The translations under genes and the position numbers were made by a program. From Streptomyces sp. DH24 (GTDB lineage Bacteria > Actinomycetota > Actinomycetes > Streptomycetales > Streptomycetaceae), in NCBI RefSeq assembly GCF_029813775.1, contig NZ_JARVKW010000011.1, positions 62,001 through 126,000 of the forward strand: a DNA stretch of 64,000 bases, in the 5' to 3' direction. The notes under the pieces were generated by a model. The model did not search any database, was not told the DNA's origin, and saw nothing but the letters and a program-made list of their open reading frames with translations. Within the stretch, counting starts at the first letter, position 1, and each line of letters starts with the position of its first letter. This document shows, piece after piece, positions 45,380-52,474 of this stretch.

Positions 45380-45709
45380 ATGTCGCTCGACGGCGCCGCC
45401 CCCACCGAACGGCAGCTCCAGCGCCCGAGCGCCCACGAGGCCCGGCAGCGTCTCGAACACGCCCGTGCCACACGGCTCACCCAGCTGCGGGCCCTCGACG
45501 CGGCCGGGCACGCCCCGGACGACTACGTGGCGGCCGGGCAGCGCGACGCCATCGAGCGCGCGCTGAAGGAGATCGACGACGCCTTCACCCGGATCGAGGA
45601 CGGCACCTACGGCACCTGCCGGGGCTGCGCCAAACCCGTCCCCGCCGAGCGGCTGGAGATCCTGCCGTACACCCGCCACTGCGTCGCCTGCGGGCGCCGC
45701 GCCGCCTGA
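45380..45709 (+). CDS. DksA/TraR-type C4 zinc-finger protein
   Basis: A 109-residue protein with the DksA plan. Helical coiled-coil region (ARQRLEHARATRLTQLRALD and AIERALKEIDDAFTRIEDG) followed by the zinc finger TYGTCRGCAKPVPAERLEIL ending HCVAC (C-x2-C, 17 residues, C-x2-C). DksA-like proteins enter the RNA polymerase secondary channel and modulate initiation. The ATG at 45380 follows GAGAGAGG. Divergent from the sensor kinase gene. Confidence 0.9.
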   Translation: MSLDGAAPTERQLQRPSAHEARQRLEHARATRLTQLRALDAAGHAPDDYVAAGQRDAIERALKEIDDAFTRIEDGTYGTCRGCAKPVPAERLEILPYTRHCVACGRRAA

Positions 45710-45754
45710 CCGGCACACGTCCCACCGTCGACTCCGTTCCGCACAAGGGGTGCA

Positions 45755-46582
45755 GTGGTGAATCACCAGACCGTCGGCAATGGCGCCGCCACCCATCTCA
45801 CACCGGATGACCTGTCGGCCCTCCGCGCCAACCTGCGCGAACAACGGCGCTTCCGCCTGGAGCAACTGCGCCAGATCGAGGCCGACACCGCCGCGCGGAG
45901 CGGGGATGCCGCGTCCGGCACGGACGTCGTGCCGCGCGACGCGGACGTTGCGCTGCGCGCGGACACCGGGCCGGTCGTCGGCACCGGCCCGGTCGTGGAC
46001 GCCGCGCCGGTCGTCCACGCCGCGCCGGACGCGCACGGCAGCCGGACCACCCTGGGCGCCTCTTCGCCCACCGTGAATGCCTCGCCGTATACGGGCGTCA
46101 GCCCGGCCACCGTGAACGTCTCGCCGAGTGCGGGCACCTCCTCGCCCACCGTGAACGTCTCGCCGGGTACGGGCACCGCCTCGCCCACCCCGACAGCCCC
46201 GCTCACCACGGCACCCGCACCCCCCACTGAACCCCTCCCGCGCACTGGCATCACCCCGCCCACGGACTCGCTGCCGCACACCAACGCCACGCCACCCACC
46301 CCAGCCGGCGAGCCGCCGGCCGCCCCACCCCCGGCTGCCGCACCCCCGGCCGCCCAGCCGGTCGACCAGTCCGCCGCCGCCCGGGACGAAGTGCGTCTCA
46401 AGCTCTCCGCCTCGGCCCGTATGGTCCTCGCGGACGTCGAGGCGGCCCTGGTGCGCATGGCCGAGGGGCGTTACGGCACCTGCCTGCTGTGCCGGCGTCC
46501 CATCCCGCGCGAGCGTCTGGCGATCGTGCCGCAGGCCCGCTACTGCGCCCGCTGCCAGCAGGTCAGGGAGGCCGGCCGATGA
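45755..46582 (+). CDS. DksA-like zinc-finger protein with long repeat-rich insert
   Basis: A 275-residue protein. Residues 15-50 give the first coiled-coil helix (LSALRANLREQRRFRLEQLR), residues of about 205-240 the second helix (RLKLSASARMVLADVEAALV), then a C4 finger YGTCLLCRRPIPRERLAIVP ending CARC. Between them lie about 150 residues of Pro/Thr/Ser/Ala sequence with imperfect repeats of SPTVNVSPGTGTA type. Normal DksA relatives have only a short hairpin here, so the insert would separate the two helices. Adjacent GTG codons (45755 and 45758) follow AAGGGG. Its stop overlaps the next start by 4 bases. Confidence 0.85.
   Translation: MVNHQTVGNGAATHLTPDDLSALRANLREQRRFRLEQLRQIEADTAARSGDAASGTDVVPRDADVALRADTGPVVGTGPVVDAAPVVHAAPDAHGSRTTLGASSPTVNASPYTGVSPATVNVSPSAGTSSPTVNVSPGTGTASPTPTAPLTTAPAPPTEPLPRTGITPPTDSLPHTNATPPTPAGEPPAAPPPAAAPPAAQPVDQSAAARDEVRLKLSASARMVLADVEAALVRMAEGRYGTCLLCRRPIPRERLAIVPQARYCARCQQVREAGR
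46064..46189 (+). repeat. In-frame 36-42-bp tandem repeats inside the DksA-like gene
   Basis: Three full units start at 46064, 46100 and 46142 and a partial fourth at 46181. Each contains a variant of CACCGTGAACGTCTCGCCG. Unit length is always a multiple of three, so the frame is kept. Confidence 0.8.
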
Positions 46583-47397
46583 CCACGACACCCCGCCGGT
46601 GCCCGGCCGTCCGGCAGCGTCCCCGGCCGTTGTGCCGGCCGTGCTGCGGGATCGCCCTGGACCTGGGCAGCTCCCGCACGCGTGCGTGGATCGCCGGTCG
46701 CGGGCTGATCCTGGACGTGCCGACGGCGGCGTTCCCCGGCGGCGGCACGGTCCGCCCGTCACGGCGCGCCGCCGGCCTGGACGCCACGGCGACGGCACGC
46801 ATGCTCGACCGGCTGCTCGGTCACCGCCTGCCCCGCCTCGCCCGCCCGCTGGTCGTCGTGGTCGCGCCCGTGCTGGACGGGGTCGCCTACCGGGCCGGGG
46901 CGCGTACGGCCGTGGAGGTGCTGCGTCCGCGGAGCGTGCTCACCGTCCCCGGCGCGCGGGCGATCGCGCTGGCGGCGGGCGTCGACCTGTCCCACCCGCG
47001 GCTCGTCGTGGACGTCGGTGCCCAACTCACCGAAGTCGTCCTGCTGTCGGACGGCGCCGTCACCGATGCCCGCCGCGCCGCTCTGGGCACCGCCGACCTC
47101 GGCACCGTGGCGCCCGCGCGGATCGGCGAGGCGGTGGCCGACATGGTGACGGCGATGCTGCGGCAGGACCGCACCCCGCTCACCTCGGACGCCCTGCTGC
47201 GGGGCGTGCTCCTGGCCGGCGGGGGCGCCCTGCGTCCCGAGCTCGTCCACGACCTGGCCCGCAGGCTGGACGCGCCGCTGCGTCCGGTGCCGGCGCCGCA
47301 CACCGCGGCCGTCCGGGGCGCCGCGCTGCTGCTGGACGCCGCGCACCGCCACCCGGCCACCACGGGAACGGTGCCGCCTCCCGAACCCGCCGGCTGA
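46579..47397 (+). CDS. Short MreB/Mbl-like actin homologue
   Basis: A 272-residue actin/Hsp70-fold protein. Phosphate-1 loop GIALDLGSSRTRAWIAGRG, phosphate-2 LVVDVGAQLTEVVLLSDGAV, adenosine motif GVLLAGGGALRPELVHDLAR. MreB is about 340 residues; the deficit falls in the regions that form subdomains IB and IIB, matching the minimal MreB-like protein of S. coelicolor (SCO6166 as I recall it). The ATG overlaps the preceding stop (ATGA). Whether it polymerises is unknown. Confidence 0.8.
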   Translation: MTTTPRRCPAVRQRPRPLCRPCCGIALDLGSSRTRAWIAGRGLILDVPTAAFPGGGTVRPSRRAAGLDATATARMLDRLLGHRLPRLARPLVVVVAPVLDGVAYRAGARTAVEVLRPRSVLTVPGARAIALAAGVDLSHPRLVVDVGAQLTEVVLLSDGAVTDARRAALGTADLGTVAPARIGEAVADMVTAMLRQDRTPLTSDALLRGVLLAGGGALRPELVHDLARRLDAPLRPVPAPHTAAVRGAALLLDAAHRHPATTGTVPPPEPAG

Positions 47398-47399
47398 CC

Positions 47400-47996
47400 G
47401 TGCCCGCGCACGGACTCCCGCGCGTCGCACTGTGGCGGTGGCGGCGCAACCCGCTGCGCCGGCGCACCGATCGGATACAGGGCTGGATCGGTCTCGCCGT
47501 CCTCCTGGTCGTCCTGTCGGTCGCGCCGGCCGCGGCGTGTCTGGCGGGCGACGCGGCCCACCGCCACTACGCGGCGATCGCCCAACTTCAGTCGCTGACA
47601 CGGCAGTACACCACCGCCGTTCTCGTCCACGACGCCCCGAGGCACCCCGAGCCGGGATCGGCCGAGGAGAAGAAGACGCGCTACGAGGCCACCGTCCGCT
47701 TCACCGGCCCCGACGGGCGCCCGCGCACGGCGAGGACCGAGGTCCGGCCGGGGCTGCCCGCCGGCAGCGGCGTCCCCGTCTGGGTCGGTCCGGACGGCCA
47801 CCTCACCGACCCGCCGCTGACCGCCGTGCAAGTACGCGGTCGCAGCAAGGGCTGGGCGGTCATCGCCGTCCTGACCGTCGGCGTCACCGGAGCCGTCATC
47901 AACGCCGTCGCGGGCCTCGTCCTGCGCCGGCGCAATCTGGCCGCCTGGGAGGCGGCCTGGGCCGAGACCGCCCCGCGCTGGACGAGCCGTTCCTGA
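47400..47996 (+). CDS. Two-TM membrane protein (Rv1733c-like)
   Basis: A 198-residue protein. Basic N-terminus (WRWRRNPLRRRTDRIQ), helix GWIGLAVLLVVLSVAPAAAC, an external beta-rich domain (TRYEATVRFTGPDGRPRTAR), then a second helix AVIAVLTVGVTGAVINAVAG with a short cytoplasmic tail. The two-helix plan with the RNPLRR motif is typical of the actinobacterial Rv1733c-like family, function unknown. GTG start 2 bases after the MreB-like stop, so co-transcribed. Confidence 0.8.
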   Translation: MPAHGLPRVALWRWRRNPLRRRTDRIQGWIGLAVLLVVLSVAPAAACLAGDAAHRHYAAIAQLQSLTRQYTTAVLVHDAPRHPEPGSAEEKKTRYEATVRFTGPDGRPRTARTEVRPGLPAGSGVPVWVGPDGHLTDPPLTAVQVRGRSKGWAVIAVLTVGVTGAVINAVAGLVLRRRNLAAWEAAWAETAPRWTSRS

Positions 47997-48000
47997 CCTT

Positions 48001-48028
48001 CCGGGCCGGCGCGCGCCCCCCGGCCCGG
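48001..48028. terminator. Bidirectional terminator, 9-bp stem
   Basis: CCGGGCCGG (48001-48009) pairs with CCGGCCCGG (48020-48028) between convergent genes. Confidence 0.75.
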
Positions 48029-48055
48029 TCGAACAACGGGCGGTGCGGCGCCGGA

Positions 48056-48925
48056 TCAGTCCAGGCCGAGCGTGTCCATCGTCTGCTCGGCCATCCGGGA
48101 CTCACCGAGCGCGTTGGGGTGGACCGGCACGACGTTCTGCCCGAACAGCAGCGGCTCGATCCACCGGGTGCCGCTCGGCTTGCACGCGTCGTGGCCCTCC
48201 GACGTACGGGAGAAGTCCACGTAGGTGGCGCCGGTCTCGCCGGCGGCGCGTGCGACCACGGCGTTGAGGTGCGCCTGGATCGCGCGCAGGTACGGCACGT
48301 CGCCCGAGGCGATGGGCATCTTCACGAAGCAGGACGGGTCGGCGGTGGCCGGCATGATCCACGGGTAACCCAGCACCGCCACACGGGCGTTGGGCGACTT
48401 GGCCCGCACCTTCTGCAGAGCGGCCTTCAGCGCCGGATACGTACTGGAGTCGATCTTGTCGTCGAAGGAGCTGCCGTACAGGTCCTTGCACGGGCTGCCG
48501 TGACCGCCGCTGAGGAGCCCGGCGGTGCCGCAGGCGAGCATGGCGCCGATGAAGGTGTTGTTGTCGTTGCCGCCGATCGTGAGCGTCACCAGGTCGGTGT
48601 CCTGGCGCAGCGCCTCGATCTGCGGCGCCACGCCGGGGTACTGCGCCTCGGTGAAGTGCTTCGTCTGCGCGGCGCCGCAGGTGACGTCCGTGAGCCGGGC
48701 GCCGGTGCGGGAGGCGACGACCTTGGGGTAGTTCGCCTTCGAGCGCAGGCACAGCGGCGAGGTCAGGTCGACGGGCAGTACGCCCGAGCCCGCGCTGTAG
48801 CTGTCGCCGAGGGCGACGTAGTCGAGGGGCGTGGTGGCGTGCGCGGCGGGTCCGGTGAGCGCGAGGGCGGCCACGGAGGTCACGGCGGTGGCTGTCGCGG
48901 TCATGACATGACGGAGGGCGGGCAT
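48056..48925 (-). CDS. Secreted SGNH/GDSL lipase
   Basis: A 289-residue hydrolase. Signal peptide: MPALRHVMTATATAVTSVAA continuing to PAAHATT. Block I GDSYSAG carries the nucleophile Ser, the block III Asn lies in TIGGNDNNTF, and the catalytic His in VPVHPNALGESRMA. Six Cys probably form disulfides. It matches secreted Streptomyces lipases/esterases of the GDSL family acting on acyl esters outside the cell. Confidence 0.92.
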   Translation of the reverse strand: MPALRHVMTATATAVTSVAALALTGPAAHATTPLDYVALGDSYSAGSGVLPVDLTSPLCLRSKANYPKVVASRTGARLTDVTCGAAQTKHFTEAQYPGVAPQIEALRQDTDLVTLTIGGNDNNTFIGAMLACGTAGLLSGGHGSPCKDLYGSSFDDKIDSSTYPALKAALQKVRAKSPNARVAVLGYPWIMPATADPSCFVKMPIASGDVPYLRAIQAHLNAVVARAAGETGATYVDFSRTSEGHDACKPSGTRWIEPLLFGQNVVPVHPNALGESRMAEQTMDTLGLD

Positions 48926-49270
48926 CGGCGTCTGCTCTCTCTTCTCGACCGCGGCGCACCATGAGCGGGCACGGCGGTACCCCGGGCGGGCCGGGTGCGG
49001 AAAACGGGCGGCTCAAGCAGTCGAATGGTCGGCTCGGACGGTCGAGCCGTGGGCTCGGGCAGCTGGAACGGGCGGCTCGGCGAACCTCGTGCGGGGTTAC
49101 CGCGTGGTTCTACCGATAGGTAATGTGCGGCCGGTCCGCCCCGGAGTCAACTATGTTGACCGACCTTCTTGAATTCCACACGACCGGAGCCACGGGCGAC
49201 CCGACCGCTCACAGGAACCCCCCTCGGTCCACGGGACGCGAGGGCCGCCCCGCCACCTATCCTGGCGGGC
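48926..49270. other. Divergent promoter region with two palindromes
   Basis: About 345 bases between the lipase and TetR genes. Two palindromes stand out: TACCGATAGGTA (49111-49122) and GTCAACTATGTTGAC (49146-49160). They are candidate operators for the TetR regulator. Repeated CGGCTCG words occur around 49010-49080. No gene. Confidence 0.5.
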
Positions 49271-49825
49271 ATGCCGCAGACCGGACCCGGTACGACGACG
49301 CGCGAGGCCATCCACGCAGCAGCGACCCGGCTCTTCAGGGAACAGGGCTTCGCCCGGACCACCGTCCGCCAGATCGCGGCAGCCGCCAAGGCGGACCCGG
49401 CGCTGGTGATCCGCCACTTCCGCAGCAAGGAACTGCTGTTCCTGGAGACGATGCACCTGACCATCGACGACGAACCCCTCCTCGACGTACCGCTGGAGCA
49501 ACTGGGGGAGAAGCTCGTCGAACTCCTCGTCGACCTCGACGGATCCGCCCGGGACATCTTCCTGGCCCTGGTGCGCGGCAGCGGCGAGAAGCAGATCGCC
49601 GAGCGTCTGAGGGTCAGTCACGAGACCACGTTCGTACGGCCGTTGCGAGCGCGGCTGACCGGACCCGACGCCGACGTCCGCGCCCGGCTCGCGGGCGCGA
49701 TGGCCGCCGGACTGCTCTACGCGCTCTGGCTGGCCGGCGACGGGACACTGCTGCGCGCCGACCGCAAGGAACTGGTCACCCGGTACGGGCCACTGCTCCA
49801 GGAGGTGCTCACCCCACGGGCATGA
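49271..49825 (+). CDS. TetR-family transcriptional regulator
   Basis: A 184-residue repressor. N-terminal HTH: TREAIHAAATRLFREQGFAR followed by TTVRQIAAAAKADPALVIRHFRS. The C-terminal ligand domain is all helical (ARLAGAMAAGLLYALWLAGD). Start at the ATG 49271. Divergent from the lipase gene; the palindromes between them are likely targets. Confidence 0.88.
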   Translation: MPQTGPGTTTREAIHAAATRLFREQGFARTTVRQIAAAAKADPALVIRHFRSKELLFLETMHLTIDDEPLLDVPLEQLGEKLVELLVDLDGSARDIFLALVRGSGEKQIAERLRVSHETTFVRPLRARLTGPDADVRARLAGAMAAGLLYALWLAGDGTLLRADRKELVTRYGPLLQEVLTPRA

Positions 49826-49957
49826 CCACCGCCCCCGGCCCGCACGGCCACCGCGAACACCCCTGCCGAGGGCGCGCCAGGTAGAGACCAGTCCGAGACC
49901 CGTCGATCGCGCCGGTCCCTGCCCTTACTATCGGGTGATCGCGTGGGGGAGGTCGAC

Positions 49958-50983
49958 ATGGGCAGCAGGCAGCGCCCGGGCACGCCGACGCTGGAGGAGG
50001 TGGCCGCTCTCGCCGGAGTCGGCCGGGGGACCGTCTCCCGCGTCGTCAACAACGCCGCAGGCGTGCGCGATTCCACGCGCCGCGCCGTGGAGCGCGCCAT
50101 CGCGGAACTCGGCTACGTGCCCAATCTCGCGGCACGCTCCCTGGCCGGGCGGCGCGCGGACGCCGTCGCGCTGGTCATGACGGAGCCGGACTGGCGGCAG
50201 TTCGGCGAGCCGTTCTTCTCCGCGGTCGTCGGCGCGGTCGGCGACGCGCTGACCGACACCGGCGTACAACTGCTGCTCACCCTGGTCCGTACGGACGTCG
50301 AACGGCAGCGGTTCGTGGAGTACGCGCGCGGCGGCCGGGTCGACGGCGTGCTGCTGATGTCCGTGCACGCCAAGGACCAGCTGCCCGACATGCTCTCCGA
50401 GGCCGGCCTGCCCACCGTCATGCTGGGCCGGCGCTCGGGCGACGAGAGCGTCACCTACGTCGACGCCGACAACGCCGGCGGGGCCCGCAGCGCGGTCACC
50501 CACCTGCTGCGCACGGGACGCAAGGCCATCGGGACCGTCACCGGGCCGCTCGACATGTACGTCGCCCAGTGCCGGCTGCGCGGCTACCGCGAGGCACTGG
50601 AGCGCGCGGGTGTCGAGATCCGGCCGTCCCGGATCGTGGAGGGCGACTTCACCGAGCGCAGCGGGCGCCTGGCGACCGCCGAACTCATCGAGCGGGACCC
50701 GGAGATCGACGCCGTGCTCGCCGCGTCGGACACCATGGCCGCGGGAGCGCTGAGCGCGCTGCGCGCGGCGGGACGCCGGGTGCCGGAGGACGTCGCGGTG
50801 ATCGGTTTCGACGACTTCGAACTGGCCCAGCACACGGAGCCGCAGCTGACGACGGTCCGTCAGCCGGTCGAGGAGATCGGCCGGACCATGGTGCGGCTGC
50901 TGCTGGAGGAGATGGAGGATTCGGCGGTCGCCTGGCGGCACGTCATCCTCCGCACGGAGCTGGTGCGGCGCGCCTCCGCGTGA
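49958..50983 (+). CDS. LacI-family repressor, CebR-like (cellulose/cello-oligosaccharide response)
   Basis: A 341-residue regulator. HTH: TLEEVAALAGVGRGTVSRVV followed by NNAAGVRDSTR. The sugar-binding domain begins VALVMTEPDWRQFGEPFFSA and ends VIGFDDFELAQHTEPQLTTV. The ATG at 49958 (GGGGGAGG upstream) is preferred to a GTG 15 bases earlier. Three boxes of CebR type (TGGGAGCGCTCCCA) lie directly downstream, before the cellulase genes. CebR of S. griseus, S. reticuli and S. scabiei binds this palindrome and is released by cellobiose/cellotriose; the same logic is inferred here. Confidence 0.9.
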   Translation: MGSRQRPGTPTLEEVAALAGVGRGTVSRVVNNAAGVRDSTRRAVERAIAELGYVPNLAARSLAGRRADAVALVMTEPDWRQFGEPFFSAVVGAVGDALTDTGVQLLLTLVRTDVERQRFVEYARGGRVDGVLLMSVHAKDQLPDMLSEAGLPTVMLGRRSGDESVTYVDADNAGGARSAVTHLLRTGRKAIGTVTGPLDMYVAQCRLRGYREALERAGVEIRPSRIVEGDFTERSGRLATAELIERDPEIDAVLAASDTMAAGALSALRAAGRRVPEDVAVIGFDDFELAQHTEPQLTTVRQPVEEIGRTMVRLLLEEMEDSAVAWRHVILRTELVRRASA

Positions 50984-50994
50984 GCCGAATGTTT

Positions 50995-51008
50995 CGGGAG
51001 CGCTCCCA
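50995..51008 (+). promoter_or_regulatory. CebR-type box 1
   Basis: CGGGAGCGCTCCCA, one base from the perfect palindrome, 12 bases after the repressor stop. Confidence 0.7.
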
Positions 51009-51134
51009 GTCGACTCGAGTGCGTTGTGGATCAGGTGTGTTGACCTGCGGCTTCGAAATTGGTTCGACGCGATTGCCGCGCGCGGGGTTGTCAGGGGCAT
51101 GGACGGCTTCTACAGTCCCGTCCGAACCGGGAAA

Positions 51135-51148
51135 TGGGAGCGCTCCCA
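51135..51148 (+). promoter_or_regulatory. CebR-type box 2
   Basis: Perfect TGGGAGCGCTCCCA, 66 bases before the GH12 start. Confidence 0.92.
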
Positions 51149-51160
51149 TCAGTGGGGAGA

Positions 51161-51174
51161 TGGGAGCGCTCCCA
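51161..51174 (+). promoter_or_regulatory. CebR-type box 3
   Basis: Second perfect TGGGAGCGCTCCCA. Spacing to box 2 is 26 bases start to start, about 2.5 helical turns, so the two lie on nearly opposite faces of the DNA. Confidence 0.92.
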
Positions 51175-51213
51175 CCCGCTCGTCATCCGCACCCTCCCGG
51201 AGAGGCCCCCCGC

Positions 51214-52344
51214 ATGCGACCGTTACCGCGTCACATCCGCGCCGTGCGCGGACTGCTGGCCACGATCCTCACCGCTCTCGCCTCCGTCGCGGCCCTGGTG
51301 ACCGCGACGGCACCGGCCCAGGCGGACACCACCATCTGCGAGCAGTTCGGATCGACCACCATCCAGGGACGCTACGTCGTCCAGAACAACCGCTGGGGCA
51401 CCAGCGAGACCCAGTGCGTCACCGCCACCGACACCGGCTTCCGGCTCACGCAGGCCGACGGCTCGGTGCCCACCAACGGCGCCCCGAAGTCGTACCCGTC
51501 GGTCTTCAACGGCTGCCACTACACCAACTGTTCGCCGGGCACCAACCTCCCCGCGCAGGTCAGCAGCATCTCCAGCGCGCCGTCCAGCATCTCCTACGGC
51601 TACGTCAGCAACGCGGTCTACAACGCCTCGTACGACATCTGGCTGGACCCGACGCCCAAGACGGACGGCGTGAACCGGACCGAGATCATGATCTGGTTCA
51701 ACAAGGTCGGCCCGATCCAGCCGATCGGCTCCCAGGTCGGCACGGCCAGTGTGGGCGGGCGCACCTGGCAGGTGTGGTCGGGCAGCAACGGCTCCAACGA
51801 CGTGCTGTCCTTCGTCGCCCCGTCGGCGATCTCCAACTGGAGCTTCGACGTGATGGACTTCGTCGACGCGACCGTCGCCCGCGGAATGGCCCAGAACAAC
51901 TGGTACCTGACGAGTGTTCAGGCCGGCTTCGAGCCGTGGCAGGGCGGCGCGGGTCTCGCCGTGAACTCCTTCTCGTCCACCGTCAACACCGGCGGCACCG
52001 GTCCGGGCGGTCCCGGCAACCCGGCGGCGGCCTGTGAGGTGCGGTACGCGACGACCGTCTGGTCGGGCGGCTACACGGCCGACGTCACCGTCAGGAACAA
52101 CGGTTCCGCGCCGGTCGACGGCTGGAAGCTCGCCTTCACGCTGCCCTCCGGACAGCGCGTGACCAACGCCTGGAACGCCACGGTGAGCCCGTCCTCGGGC
52201 GCCGTCACGGCGAGCCCGCTCGCCCACAACGCGCGGATCGCCGCCGACGGCAGCCAGACGTTCGGCTTCCAGGGCACGTACAGCGGCACCTTCGCGAAGC
52301 CGAGCGGCTTCAGTCTCAACGGCACCGCCTGCACCAGCGTGTGA
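51214..52344 (+). CDS. celB: Secreted GH12 endoglucanase with CBM2 (CelB-like)
   Basis: A 376-residue cellulase. Signal peptide to about residue 37 (TATAPAQADT). GH12 catalytic domain about 38-260: nucleophile E157 in NRTEIMIWFN and acid/base E240 in QAGFEPWQGG. Gly/Pro linker, then CBM2 about 274-376 (CEVRYATTVWSGGYTADVTV ... FSLNGTACTSV) for binding crystalline cellulose. It resembles CelB of S. lividans/S. coelicolor (SCO1187 region), which is likewise near an LPMO gene. Under two perfect CebR-type boxes. Confidence 0.93.
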   Translation: MRPLPRHIRAVRGLLATILTALASVAALVTATAPAQADTTICEQFGSTTIQGRYVVQNNRWGTSETQCVTATDTGFRLTQADGSVPTNGAPKSYPSVFNGCHYTNCSPGTNLPAQVSSISSAPSSISYGYVSNAVYNASYDIWLDPTPKTDGVNRTEIMIWFNKVGPIQPIGSQVGTASVGGRTWQVWSGSNGSNDVLSFVAPSAISNWSFDVMDFVDATVARGMAQNNWYLTSVQAGFEPWQGGAGLAVNSFSSTVNTGGTGPGGPGNPAAACEVRYATTVWSGGYTADVTVRNNGSAPVDGWKLAFTLPSGQRVTNAWNATVSPSSGAVTASPLAHNARIAADGSQTFGFQGTYSGTFAKPSGFSLNGTACTSV

Positions 52345-52349
52345 CCCCC

Positions 52350-52376
52350 GGCGGCGGGACCGTCCCCACCGCCGCC
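52350..52376 (+). terminator. Hairpin after GH12 gene
   Basis: GGCGGCGG (52350-52357) pairs with CCGCCGCC (52369-52376), directly after the stop. Confidence 0.5.
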
Positions 52377-52390
52377 GCTTCCCCACCGTT

Positions 52391-52434
52391 CCGGGACCCG
52401 CCCGCTTCCCCTGCGCCGACAGGGCGGGTCCCGG
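52391..52434 (+). terminator. Strong terminator between GH12 and GH3 genes
   Basis: A 13-base stem, 52391-52403 with 52422-52434, around an 18-base loop. It suggests at least partial transcriptional separation of the two genes. Confidence 0.75.
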
Positions 52435-52474
52435 AGCACCACCGACGTGGACCGCCTCGGAAAGGCCGTTCCCC

